DNA from: Magnetospirillum moscoviense
GTDB lineage: Bacteria > Pseudomonadota > Alphaproteobacteria > Rhodospirillales > Magnetospirillaceae
DNA length: 64,000 bases
Assembly: GCF_001650635.1 (NCBI RefSeq)
Contig: NZ_LWQU01000104.1
Location: forward strand, 124,001 to 188,000
Direction of reading: 5' to 3'
The stretch's first letter is position 1. Each line of letters starts with the position of its first letter. The translations under genes were made by a program, and so were the position numbers. Under the pieces are notes generated by a model. That model was not told the origin of the DNA, did not search any database, and was given only the letters and a program-made list of their open reading frames with translations. Below, piece by piece: positions 17,969-26,894 of this stretch.

Positions 17969-19572
17969 GGCACCTTATTCTCGAGGCGGTTGGCCAAGTC
18001 ACGTTCCAGGCGGTTCAATGACTCTTCGACCTCCGTGATGGCCGCGTTCGAGTGGATGTTGGGGGACGGCCCCAGGTGCCGGGGCTTTGTCAATCGCGTG
18101 ATCCGCCACAATAGCAGGGCCAGGACGATCAAGGCGGTAGCGCCGACGGCAACGGCGAGGCGCAGGGTGGTCAGTTCGCGGTTCTTGGCGGTCTGGACCC
18201 GCTGGTAGACGCGCTGGTCGTAATCGGGCATGCGCGCCAGAAAGTCGGCGTTGGCGGCGGCGCGCTCCGACATCAGGATGGCCGAACGGTCGAGAGGATG
18301 GTCCGCCGGTGATCCGGGGGGGGAGGGGCGCGACTCGGTCGGTCCCACCTTTGGGGCGGAGGGAGATGGCGGCGGCGGTTTGGGCAGGCGATCGCCAAGG
18401 CCGGCGGCCGTTACGAACTGCCTTCCGGTAAACTGGGTGACAAGGCGCTTGATTTCATCCATTCGCAAAATCGGTCGCAACGTGGGGTCGCTCTCACCGA
18501 TCTTCTGAAGGATGCGCAGATAGGTGACGTCGGCACCATGGATGTCGTCGAGGAATTCGCACTCGCTGGATCCCAGGGGGCGAGGGTCGTGAAAATCCCA
18601 CAGCGACGGCACCTCCTTCTTCATCGTCGCACGCCACTCGGCGATATAGGCGAAGCCGGGGTCCTGTTCATAGGCGCGGGCCATGGCGGGCGAAATGGGC
18701 GGAATGATGGGAACCACGCGGGTTCCATCCTTCTCGAGGCGCGCGATCATGTCCTTGAGCGCCTCGATATTGCGAGGGTCGATGGATTGGCCCGACCGAT
18801 AGGCGCCGTGGGGCAGGTTTTTCTTACGGGCCAGGTCGGCGGCGAAATCACAGGCCCGTCCCGGCAGGTCGGTCTTGGCCAGCCATAGGTAATAATAGGA
18901 GCCGTCCGAGCCAAAACCCGTGTCGGCCATCGCCGCGCCATAGCCGATGCGGATCAATCCGTCGGCATTGGCGTTCACGCGCCCAAGAAGAACGTCCAGG
19001 TAGCGTGATGGTGTCAGAGACCCGGACTTCATCAGGGTCGTCGGCAGCGTCAGTCTGCGGATGGTGTTGGCGGTCGGATCGATTCCCCAGCGCGGGCGAT
19101 CCTTGGCCGGCTTCTGCGTGGCGATCGGCCCCGCCGACTCGGCCGGGCCGGGGGGGGCGCGCATGAACCACCAGTAATCCAGGAACAACAGCAGATAGCG
19201 TGGACGGGCGACGTCGGCCAGGGCCCGCCTCCGCTCCTCGAACATGCCGCGGTCGATATAGCCCGAGTGGCCGAGAGCCCCTCCCAGGCTGAAGAACGAG
19301 CGCGAGAACGCATAATCACGCAGATGGAACGAGCGGGATGAGCCGATGACGAAAATCTCTGGATCGAGGGCTCGGATGATTTCGGGTCGTGGGTCATTGA
19401 TGGTCATGGCGTTGAATACGGTGTTGCCCTTCGCCCAAAGGGCACGGACCGTCTCTTCGCTCATCAATTCGTTGATGCGGGCCATGAACAGCAGGTTCGC
19501 TGCGCCAACCGTTGCCAGCAGCACAAGCGGTGCTCCGATGGCGATCCAGAGATAACGGCGCATACTCGTCAC
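17965..19572 (-). CDS. Membrane-anchored SGNH-like (DltD/AlgJ-like) protein with C-terminal PDY tail
   Basis: A 535-aa protein. A TM anchor (about residues 7-25) precedes a periplasmic domain with FVIGSSRS (Ser at 78-79) and a late DDIH at 342-345. These look like the Ser and the Asp-x-x-His of SGNH enzymes such as DltD. A Pro-rich linker (about 395-430) leads to the shared tail: PDY at 449, Arg454, Arg471, TM 472-491, then a positively charged region and a heptad-like cytoplasmic helix. It lies next to an MBOAT gene, as DltD lies near DltB and AlgJ near AlgI. GTG 19572 has GGAC about 7 nt upstream; ATG 19563 is the alternative. It probably helps move an acyl group onto an exported glycan. 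Confidence 0.72.
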   Translation of the reverse strand: MTSMRRYLWIAIGAPLVLLATVGAANLLFMARINELMSEETVRALWAKGNTVFNAMTINDPRPEIIRALDPEIFVIGSSRSFHLRDYAFSRSFFSLGGALGHSGYIDRGMFEERRRALADVARPRYLLLFLDYWWFMRAPPGPAESAGPIATQKPAKDRPRWGIDPTANTIRRLTLPTTLMKSGSLTPSRYLDVLLGRVNANADGLIRIGYGAAMADTGFGSDGSYYYLWLAKTDLPGRACDFAADLARKKNLPHGAYRSGQSIDPRNIEALKDMIARLEKDGTRVVPIIPPISPAMARAYEQDPGFAYIAEWRATMKKEVPSLWDFHDPRPLGSSECEFLDDIHGADVTYLRILQKIGESDPTLRPILRMDEIKRLVTQFTGRQFVTAAGLGDRLPKPPPPSPSAPKVGPTESRPSPPGSPADHPLDRSAILMSERAAANADFLARMPDYDQRVYQRVQTAKNRELTTLRLAVAVGATALIVLALLLWRITRLTKPRHLGPSPNIHSNAAITEVEESLNRLERDLANRLENKVP

Positions 19573-19581
19573 GGTGTGGTC

Positions 19582-21123
19582 CTAGAACTGCCAATAGATG
19601 AATTCGGAAGTATTCCCGAAATTGTAGAGTCCGTAGAGCAGGAACACCATCGTGACCACCGCCCAGGCCAGGGTCGGCCGCCACGCCAACGTCAAGCCGG
19701 TCCAGCGAAGGATGCTGCGGTCGTCCAGGTCTCCGTAAACGAGGCTGCAGGCGGGGCGATAGCGGCGCAGCCAGGCCTGAGTATTCGGTAGCCCCAGGCA
19801 GATGGCAACGCCCATGGCCAGCCAGGCGAAAGTGAGTCCGGTCGGAAAGCCCCGGGCGACCATGTTGCCCTCAGTCCACCGAAATCCCAGCGCCTCGGCC
19901 GCCGCGGACAGCGGACCCAATGCCTCGCGGTACGATGCGGGCAGAACCAGGCGGTCCCCCATGCCAATCATGCCTTGCCAGATGTTCAACACAGCATGCA
20001 GGCTGTCAGCGCGAAACAAGGTCCATGCGACCATCACGCCGATCATCGATAGCGCCCATCCCGCCCAGGCCGGAATGCGAAGGCGGGTGTCTCCCAGGTC
20101 GCGCCAGGCGTGGTTGAGCATCAGCATGACGCCGTGCAGTCCTCCCCACAAAACGAAAGTCCAACTGGCGCCGTGCCATAATCCGCCCAACAGCATCACG
20201 GCAGAGACGTTGACATAACGGCGCAAGCGACCATGCCGGTTGCCGCCAAGCGCGACGTAAAGGTAGTCACGAAGAAACCGCGACAGCGAAATATGCCAGC
20301 GCCTCCAGAAATCGATGATGCTTGTCGCCTTGTAGGGTGAGTTGAAGTTGACCGGGAGCCGCACGCCGAACATGCGCGCCAAGCCAAGAGCCATATCCGA
20401 GTATCCGGAAAAGTCGAAATAGATCTGCAAGGTGTAGGCGATAACCCCCGTCCATGCCTCGACGAGAGAGAGCGGGGTGGATGTGTCGGCGATCTGAAAG
20501 ACCGGCGACGCGATCGAGGCGAATGTATCGGCCAGCACCTGCTTCTTGAACAGGCCGGCGGCGAACATGGTCATGCCCACGGCCACGTTGGTTGTACCGA
20601 TGCGAAACGCCCTGCTGTCCTTGAATTGGCCGATCACCTCGGTGAAGCGGACGATCGGACCGGCGATCAGCTGAGGGAAGAAGGCGACATAGAGAAGGTA
20701 TTCGGCGAAACCGCGTGGCGAGACGTTCTTTCGGTAGACATCGACCAGGAAGCTGATTTGATGGAAGGTGTAGAACGAAATCCCCAACGGAATGACCAAC
20801 GCCTCGGCTGAAGGAAGGCCGATGGTGGTCGCGAAGAACACCCGATACTTGAAATGGGCCAGGGCCAGAAGGTTGATGGCGATGCCGAAGCCAAGAAGGG
20901 CGCGGCTCCGTGTGGTGAACACGGCGTTGCCGACCATGTAGTTGAACAGGACGGAGGCGCCGAGAAGGAGAATATTGTCTGGTTCCCAGAGGTAATAGAA
21001 CGCGAAGGAAGACGAAACCAGCACCATGAGCGCCGGGACACGACCGAAGCGCCGCACGAGCGCCACCGCCAGCACGGTGGCAGGCAGGAAGCCCAGAAGG
21101 AATTCATAGGAGTTGAAAAGCAT
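19582..21123 (-). CDS. MBOAT family O-acyltransferase (AlgI/DltB/PatA-like)
   Basis: A 513-aa polytopic inner-membrane protein of the MBOAT family. His317, in LWHGASW, is the conserved catalytic His, and His277, in RRWHISL, is the second conserved His region. It has the PLGISFYTFHQISF signature and about ten membrane helices. MBOAT proteins of this branch pass an acyl group across the membrane: acetyl in AlgI and PatA, D-alanyl from DltC in DltB. The SGNH-like PDY-tail gene follows 9 nt downstream and a small PDY-tail gene precedes it by 11 nt, so the three form a compact membrane subset. Confidence 0.88.
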   Translation of the reverse strand: MLFNSYEFLLGFLPATVLAVALVRRFGRVPALMVLVSSSFAFYYLWEPDNILLLGASVLFNYMVGNAVFTTRSRALLGFGIAINLLALAHFKYRVFFATTIGLPSAEALVIPLGISFYTFHQISFLVDVYRKNVSPRGFAEYLLYVAFFPQLIAGPIVRFTEVIGQFKDSRAFRIGTTNVAVGMTMFAAGLFKKQVLADTFASIASPVFQIADTSTPLSLVEAWTGVIAYTLQIYFDFSGYSDMALGLARMFGVRLPVNFNSPYKATSIIDFWRRWHISLSRFLRDYLYVALGGNRHGRLRRYVNVSAVMLLGGLWHGASWTFVLWGGLHGVMLMLNHAWRDLGDTRLRIPAWAGWALSMIGVMVAWTLFRADSLHAVLNIWQGMIGMGDRLVLPASYREALGPLSAAAEALGFRWTEGNMVARGFPTGLTFAWLAMGVAICLGLPNTQAWLRRYRPACSLVYGDLDDRSILRWTGLTLAWRPTLAWAVVTMVFLLYGLYNFGNTSEFIYWQF

Positions 21124-21134
21124 GGGCGCCTTCG

Positions 21135-21611
21135 TCAGAAAATGCCTGAACGTCGCCGCCGCGACGGCTGGACGGGTGGAGCCATAAGCTGGTCAAGACG
21201 ATCGAATTCGCCGTCAAGGTCATGTATGCCCTGGGCATGTGCTCTTGCCCGCAGGTCGGACAAGCGGCGGGTCAGACGCCATCGGCGATGAGCGGTCCTG
21301 CCTCGTTCCCACCAGGACAGGGATTGGTGCGGCTGTCCGATCCGCCTTCCCAGCATCCACCACGCCGCCGATCCCAGGCCAAGGATCACGACAAGGCCGC
21401 CCACCAGCAGGCGCTGGACCTGAAGCTGTCCTTGGTTGACCTGCTGCAAGCGGGCATACAGCCGCATCTGGTAGTCGGGGATCTCGCGCCGCCACTGCTC
21501 GATCTCCTGGGCACGTAGCTCCCGCAACTCCTCGGGGGACCATGTCCTCTGGGCCCAGGCCGAGGTGCTGATCAACAGCGAAAGGAAGACGAGAAGGCGC
21601 AGGCGGTGCAT
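21135..21611 (-). CDS. Small PDY-tail membrane protein B
   Basis: A predicted 158-aa protein. Residues 1-20 look like a signal peptide ending AWAQ. A short periplasmic charged helix (EELRELRAQEIEQWRR) leads into the shared module: P45-D-Y, Arg50, Tyr52, Arg67, then a TM helix at about 68-87 and a long Arg-rich cytoplasmic tail. I chose ATG 21611, 10 nt after the GT4 stop; the 265-aa open frame above it is a shadow of the GT. I know no family with this sequence. Its position just before the MBOAT gene recalls small partner proteins such as DltX, but no homology is claimed. Confidence 0.72.
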   Translation of the reverse strand: MHRLRLLVFLSLLISTSAWAQRTWSPEELRELRAQEIEQWRREIPDYQMRLYARLQQVNQGQLQVQRLLVGGLVVILGLGSAAWWMLGRRIGQPHQSLSWWERGRTAHRRWRLTRRLSDLRARAHAQGIHDLDGEFDRLDQLMAPPVQPSRRRRSGIF

Positions 21612-21621
21612 GGCGTCAGGA

Positions 21622-23001
21622 TCAGGTCGAAGTGAATGGGGACGGGGGTTCGACGGCAGTGGGACGCGCGGTCGTCCGGCTGGACTCCACATCCTCCAGG
21701 ACCTCGATGACCTGATCGGTGACGTGTTCGACGTCGTGAGTGCTGGCCACATAGGCAAGCGCAGCCGCCGAGCACGACTCCCACGCCTGGACGTCGGTGG
21801 CCAGGTGTCTGATTTGACGGATGAGCGCCTGCAGGTCGTTTCCGGCGCATACCCCGCATCCGTGCTCCGACAACACGCCGTCGGGATCAACCGCCAGCGA
21901 GGCCACGGGAGTGCCGGCGCGGAATGCCTCAAGGAACACGTTGGGAAATCCCTCGAATCGAGACGTATTCAGCAGCAGCAGGCTGCGCTCGACCTCGACG
22001 GGCACATCGTGCCGTTTCAGGTGCGGGATGATGGTGACGTTGGCGGGCTTGCCTTTGGCCAGCTGCTCCTCGACCTCGGGCCGGTTGGGGTTGACCACCA
22101 GCAAGAAATCGAGGTCGGGGCAGGCCCGGGCAACCTCGATGGCCAGAAGAGGTCGCTTGACCATGTCGGCCTTGCCGATCCACAGGATCTGCTTGCGCTC
22201 CTGCCGGGCCGGAAGGTCACCTCCGCGAAGGGAAAGGTTGATCGGATTGACGATGACACGCGAGTGTCGGCCAAAATACTCCATGGCCGCCGCCTGCTGC
22301 ACCTTGTTCTGAACGATGATCCGGTCCGCCGTGGTGATGCAGAAATGGCAATGTCCGGCTCGGCAGCCGTAGTAGTTCCTAATGCTCGAATGTGGAATGT
22401 ATTGAGGGTCGAAGTCCGAGTCGCTGGCACCGAAAAGAACGAATCGTTTGTCGGTTATCTCACAGAAAGCAGCCAGTTCCGCCATTAATTCGCTTGCGCC
22501 GAATCCGACGAAAATATCCGCGTCAATCTGGCGATACGTGCTGATACGCCAGGGGGATTGACAATATGGACTGGCAAGAAAAGCCAGGTGGTTTTCCGTT
22601 CTGGCCCACTGTCGATAGAGCCGGATGGCCGTCGGCAGCGCTCTGACACGGTCGATGGCTTCCTGGATCGCCATGATGGCGTGATAGAGAGGCCTCGTCG
22701 ATTTCCGGTGGGAAAGGGCAATCACCCGGCCATGGCCCTTCCACTGCGGCAGTAACGACCACATCGGCTTCGCGGCGCTCCGTTGCACCCGTTGCCGGGG
22801 GTATGAGATCAGCTGAATGCCATCAATCAGTTGCCGTGCCGGCTGCCCGTGGTTGAAGACGACGAATCGCACATCGAAGCCCGGCCGCTTGGCCAGGGTG
22901 GTGGCGATCATGTGGGCCTGAACCTCCATGCCACCGAACGGGAAGTTGGTTTCGGGATTGAACAGGGTATAGGAATAGGGCACGACGAAGCAGACTTTCA
23001 T
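21622..23001 (-). CDS. GT4-type glycosyltransferase
   Basis: A 459-aa GT-B fold glycosyltransferase. The N-terminal half opens with MKVCFVVPYSYT and a glycine-rich acceptor loop (NFPFGGMEVQAH). The C-terminal half has the donor site ILWIGKADMVKRP and the EX7E-like segment RFEGFPNVFLEAFRAG. It likely transfers a hexose from a nucleotide donor to the growing lipid-linked glycan on the cytoplasmic face. An unusual Cys-rich insert (YYGCRAGHCHFCIT) lies in the linker. ATG 23001, with GGAG about 9 nt upstream, is preferred to the longer reading. Confidence 0.85.
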   Translation of the reverse strand: MKVCFVVPYSYTLFNPETNFPFGGMEVQAHMIATTLAKRPGFDVRFVVFNHGQPARQLIDGIQLISYPRQRVQRSAAKPMWSLLPQWKGHGRVIALSHRKSTRPLYHAIMAIQEAIDRVRALPTAIRLYRQWARTENHLAFLASPYCQSPWRISTYRQIDADIFVGFGASELMAELAAFCEITDKRFVLFGASDSDFDPQYIPHSSIRNYYGCRAGHCHFCITTADRIIVQNKVQQAAAMEYFGRHSRVIVNPINLSLRGGDLPARQERKQILWIGKADMVKRPLLAIEVARACPDLDFLLVVNPNRPEVEEQLAKGKPANVTIIPHLKRHDVPVEVERSLLLLNTSRFEGFPNVFLEAFRAGTPVASLAVDPDGVLSEHGCGVCAGNDLQALIRQIRHLATDVQAWESCSAAALAYVASTHDVEHVTDQVIEVLEDVESSRTTARPTAVEPPSPFTST

Positions 23002-23056
23002 CCGGGCGGTCTCCGCCCGTTGCGGATCCGGGGCCTGGCGCATGCGTCTGCGGGTC

Positions 23057-24058
23057 TCATGACTTCATTCCCGCCCGCTCGCGCCGAGCCGCCACGTCCG
23101 ACTTGTGCGCGGTCCGCCATGCGATCAACCGAGCCAAGCCCTCTTCCAGTGGGATCGCTGCGTTGAAGCCGATTTCGGCTCGGGCTCGCTTGGGGCAGCC
23201 GATACGGTTGCGCACCAGGGTCGCCTGGCTGCGTGGCGCGAATTGGACAGGTTGGGTGCAGCCGGTAATCCGGACCAGGATTTCGGCCAACTCCTTGAGG
23301 CTGGTTCGAACCCCTGTGCCGACATTGTAAAAGCGGTCGGCTGTATCGGCGCGCATGGCGCAGACATTGGCGGTGGCGCAATCCTCGACCGCGATGAAGT
23401 CGAAAGCCTCACTGCCGTCGCCGAATATTGTCGGACCTTCGCCGCGGTCGATGGCGTCGAGCATCTTCATGATCACGGCGATATAGGCGCCGAGATAGTC
23501 CTGACGAGGCCCATAAACGTTCATGTAGCGCAATCCGACAGCCGGCAATCCGTAGCGGCTGGCGAAGGCGCGCAGCATGGCTTCGCCGGCGATCTTCGTG
23601 GCGCCATAGAAGTTCCGATTCTCAAACGGGTGGTCTTCGTCCATGGGTTCGCGCACGGCGTCTCCGTACACCGACGCCGAGGACGAATAGACCAGGCGTT
23701 TGATCCCGGCGGCTACGCAGGCCTCGAGCACGTTGAACGTGCCGCGGATGTTCACGTCGAAGGCCGCGCGGGGAAAGTCATGGCATTGCAACAGCCAAAG
23801 GGCAGCAAAATGAAAAACGCCGTCGGCGCCATCGAGTGCGGCCCTCAGGATGTCGGATTGGCAAATGTCGCCGCCGACGTCGAAAATCCGCACCCGGGGA
23901 TCGCGCAGTGCTTGCGCCAGGTTCTCGGCATGGCCGCGCACGAAATTGTCGAAGATGACGATCTCGCCGACATCCTCACGGACCAGGTGATCGACGGTAT
24001 GTGATCCGATCAGTCCGGCGCCGCCAATGACGACCAATCGTTTGCCACGAATGTCCAT
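23057..24058 (-). CDS. NAD-dependent nucleotide-sugar epimerase/dehydratase
   Basis: A 333-aa extended SDR protein. The NAD-binding GGAGLIG is at about residues 12-18, the Ser-Tyr-x3-Lys catalytic set is in SSSASVYG and NFYGATK, and GLRYMNVYGPRQ follows. It belongs to the GalE/UDP-glucuronate epimerase branch, and its substrate is probably a UDP-sugar. A 135-nt spacer separates it from the small PDY-tail gene upstream, one of the larger gaps in the unit; no promoter motif stands out there. Confidence 0.85.
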   Translation of the reverse strand: MDIRGKRLVVIGGAGLIGSHTVDHLVREDVGEIVIFDNFVRGHAENLAQALRDPRVRIFDVGGDICQSDILRAALDGADGVFHFAALWLLQCHDFPRAAFDVNIRGTFNVLEACVAAGIKRLVYSSSASVYGDAVREPMDEDHPFENRNFYGATKIAGEAMLRAFASRYGLPAVGLRYMNVYGPRQDYLGAYIAVIMKMLDAIDRGEGPTIFGDGSEAFDFIAVEDCATANVCAMRADTADRFYNVGTGVRTSLKELAEILVRITGCTQPVQFAPRSQATLVRNRIGCPKRARAEIGFNAAIPLEEGLARLIAWRTAHKSDVAARRERAGMKS

Positions 24059-24193
24059 TCTTCCGCCTTCATGTCCCCGTCAGCCGCCAGCGGCAGACGC
24101 CTTCGGGACCATCATCCACGAATACCAATCGTGATAAAGCTTCGTCGCCTTCGGAGCAACACGACAGTTTGGGGGGGTGGGATCGACGCCGGC

Positions 24194-24607
24194 TCATCTC
24201 GGCTCTCGGACCGCTTTCAACAAGGCAATCTGACGGGCCTCGATTTCGGCGATCTCGGCCTCGAACGATGGTCTGGCGCTGGCGACGCGCAAGTCGCGCA
24301 CCCGGCGACGGGCCCGTGCCAGCAGCCACCACACCCCAGCCAGCGCCACCAGGGCCGCTGCCGTCAGAAAGCCGCCGATGCGGCGCTGTTTGACGGTCTT
24401 GGTATTGATGGCGGCAACGGTATCGTAAAGTCGGCGCTGGAAATGTGGATTGACCTTCATCCACAATTGGTTGTCATGGGCGCGTTCTCGCATCATTTCT
24501 GCGGCTCGGCCGGTGTCGCCGGCGGTCGAACCCGCCTGGCCGCCCGTGACCGGCAGGACCCAAAGCGCCAGGACCAACATCAATCGTGTCAGAGGACTAG
24601 ACGTCAT
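24194..24607 (-). CDS. Small PDY-tail membrane protein C
   Basis: A 137-aa protein with a signal peptide (about 1-25) and a short periplasmic segment. It carries the shared module in variant form: P54-H-F, Arg59, Tyr61, Asn68, Arg76, TM about 77-97, then a strongly basic stretch (ARARRRVRDLR) and a Glu-rich cytoplasmic helix. Its start lies inside the end of the polytopic PDY-tail gene (11-nt overlap), so the two PDY proteins are co-translated. No known family is recognised. It may be a paired subunit for the larger protein. Confidence 0.75.
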   Translation of the reverse strand: MTSSPLTRLMLVLALWVLPVTGGQAGSTAGDTGRAAEMMRERAHDNQLWMKVNPHFQRRLYDTVAAINTKTVKQRRIGGFLTAAALVALAGVWWLLARARRRVRDLRVASARPSFEAEIAEIEARQIALLKAVREPR

Positions 24608-26771
24608 GGCGTGCCCTCAATGCGGCAAGCTCGCTGGCAAGCCGGGTGGCTTCGGCCTTGAGCGTCGGGTCTGCATGCGATGAGCCGAGATGCGCCTCGA
24701 TTCTGCTCTTGCGATATTCGGCCCGGAGTATCCGCAGCCGATCGATCCAATCCGGTCGGCGGTCGGCGGCGCCTCCACCCAGGACCCTTAAGTCATGGTT
24801 CAGCCGGTTTGCTGACCGCGCCAGGAACAGAACGACCGTCAGCAGCAGGACGCCGAGCCCCCAAAGGACGCGAGTGCTGCCGATAAGGCTGTTGTTGATG
24901 GCGTCGGCGCGGGCCTGCAGGCGCATTTCGTAGTCGGGAATGGTGTCCAGCCAGGGGTCGCGGGGGGGCTCGACAGACGCCAGCGCCTGCCCCGCGGCCA
25001 CTGGCAGCGGGGCTCCGGTCTCATCCACCACGGGGCGCGGCTGGGCCTGGGCCTCGCCACGGGTGATGGCCTGCCACGTCGGGGCAGGCGTGGGCGCGGT
25101 GGATACGCGCCGGATGCCGCCGTCCCAATCGGCCACGTTGAACGGGTCGCGGATCCGGCAATGCCCGTCCCTCTCCAGCCAGGCCGGATAGTAGGAGGTG
25201 ATGAGGTTGAACCCGAGCACCTTATAGTAGGCATCGGGCCGGTAGGTCTGCCCGGTCTCGGCCAGATACTTGGTCAGCATCTCGCCTTCGATGGTGTGCA
25301 TGGTCCGGGCGGAATTGGGGCCAGTCAGCCTGAACAGCACGATCTGCTTGTCCTGGGCGGTAAAGGTCACGACGATCTGCTCCAGCTCTGGCGTTTCGTC
25401 GGTGCGCAACGCGAGTTTTTCCACCTTGAAGGGAAGGTTCGGACCCGACGTCTCAGGACCGAAACGGACCCCGGACCAGGCGAACAATCGCTCCTCGGTC
25501 AGTTGGTGCACGTTGTTTTCGGTGTCGTTGCCCCAGACGAACATCGTCAGCCGCGGATAGGGCGAGCGCAGGAAACCATCGATCGTGTCTTCGACGTACG
25601 CGAAGCAGCGATCATATTGGAAACCATAATAGGCGTTGAAGCCGAACAGCAGACCGGTATTGAAGTTGCCGGTCAGCATTTTCTCGATGTTGCGGTGGGT
25701 GCGCTCGGCGAGGTTGTCGGAGTTTCCTTTCAGCGACACCAGATGGAGCGTCGGATCGAACAGGACGAAGGCGGTGAGCGCCGGGACGACCCAGGGGCAA
25801 CGGGCGAAGGGCAGGCGTTCTCGCAGGAATGCCACCGCCCCCCGGAACCCATCATAGGTCAGGATCATCAGGAACGGTGCTAGGTAACACAGATACCGAG
25901 GGCTGGTGGTCAGGTTGCGCCACAGGTAAACATACATCAGTACGGGCAGTACCCACAAAAGGCGGCGGCCCACCGCCGCCGGCTCATGTCGGACGCGCCA
26001 TGCTTCAAACAGAATGAACGGTGATACTAAAACTAAGTTGAAGGTAAAGGTCTTGGACCATATGTCGGTGCGCCAATCGGTGAACTCCATGGCTTGGGAC
26101 AGCGATAGCGTGTTACGAAGCAAGGCGAGCAAGGTGGTGCCGTGGGCCATGAGAACGGCCTGACCGATCACCAAGTAGGATAGGCCGAAAATTAGAGAAT
26201 CGACGAACCATCGGCGCCAGTCGGGCCGGTCGATCCACAGGATCAAGACGGCGACGGCAGCCAGGGGCAGTGCGTCCATTCGCGCCCGCGCCGCCACGAT
26301 CAGCAATCCCGCCGCGAGCGGCAGAAATAGACGCCTTTTAACGAGAAAAAAATAGGCGGCAGCGACGAATGGATAGCCCAATGTGGTGTCGCTGGGAAAC
26401 TGGATGGTGATCAGCCAATATGGAATGGCCAGGGTCAACACCACGAATCCGCCCAGATTCATGGGGCGGAAATGGCGGACAAAGCCATAGGTGAACAAGA
26501 ACGCCACCGGTGCCATGATAATAATGCTGGCATGCCAGACATCCCATGGCTGCATTTGCAGGCGGTTGGCGAAAAACAAGAGGACGGACTGAACAAAGGC
26601 GCGCCGGGTCGTCAAGTCGTTGTCGTAGGAAAGGCCCTCAAGGGTATCCCAGATCAGTCGTGCCTCGTAACCCTCGACCGGGTGAACGTGAAGCAGCGGA
26701 GAAAAGCAGTAGAGAATGCCGACGAGAGTCAAGGCCAGGGGCCAGGGGCGCAATGAGAGATGGCTCGACAT
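24597..26771 (-). CDS. Polytopic membrane protein with periplasmic domain and C-terminal PDY tail (possible GT-C enzyme)
   Basis: Predicted 724 aa. About ten to twelve N-terminal membrane helices (residues 10-360) precede a large periplasmic region (about 365-605) and a Pro-rich linker. The shared module follows: P612-D-Y, Arg617, Asn626, Arg634, TM 635-653, and a cytoplasmic coiled-coil-like tail. The polytopic part resembles GT-C glycosyltransferases in layout (VEGYEARLIWD on the first external loop), but I see no definite catalytic signature. Start ATG 26771 has GGGG about 8 nt upstream. It is 123 nt from gmd and may be the first membrane gene of the unit. Confidence 0.72.
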   Translation of the reverse strand: MSSHLSLRPWPLALTLVGILYCFSPLLHVHPVEGYEARLIWDTLEGLSYDNDLTTRRAFVQSVLLFFANRLQMQPWDVWHASIIIMAPVAFLFTYGFVRHFRPMNLGGFVVLTLAIPYWLITIQFPSDTTLGYPFVAAAYFFLVKRRLFLPLAAGLLIVAARARMDALPLAAVAVLILWIDRPDWRRWFVDSLIFGLSYLVIGQAVLMAHGTTLLALLRNTLSLSQAMEFTDWRTDIWSKTFTFNLVLVSPFILFEAWRVRHEPAAVGRRLLWVLPVLMYVYLWRNLTTSPRYLCYLAPFLMILTYDGFRGAVAFLRERLPFARCPWVVPALTAFVLFDPTLHLVSLKGNSDNLAERTHRNIEKMLTGNFNTGLLFGFNAYYGFQYDRCFAYVEDTIDGFLRSPYPRLTMFVWGNDTENNVHQLTEERLFAWSGVRFGPETSGPNLPFKVEKLALRTDETPELEQIVVTFTAQDKQIVLFRLTGPNSARTMHTIEGEMLTKYLAETGQTYRPDAYYKVLGFNLITSYYPAWLERDGHCRIRDPFNVADWDGGIRRVSTAPTPAPTWQAITRGEAQAQPRPVVDETGAPLPVAAGQALASVEPPRDPWLDTIPDYEMRLQARADAINNSLIGSTRVLWGLGVLLLTVVLFLARSANRLNHDLRVLGGGAADRRPDWIDRLRILRAEYRKSRIEAHLGSSHADPTLKAEATRLASELAALRARHDV

Positions 26772-26894
26772 TATGCTTGCCCCGCATTGCCCGGCTGAGT
26801 GGGGTGTTGCCAAAACCGAACCAAGCTGGTCCTCCCGTCTAAACGACCGCCCTTGCAATACCCTGACTTCTAACTCGACGAAAGGTGTGCAGCG

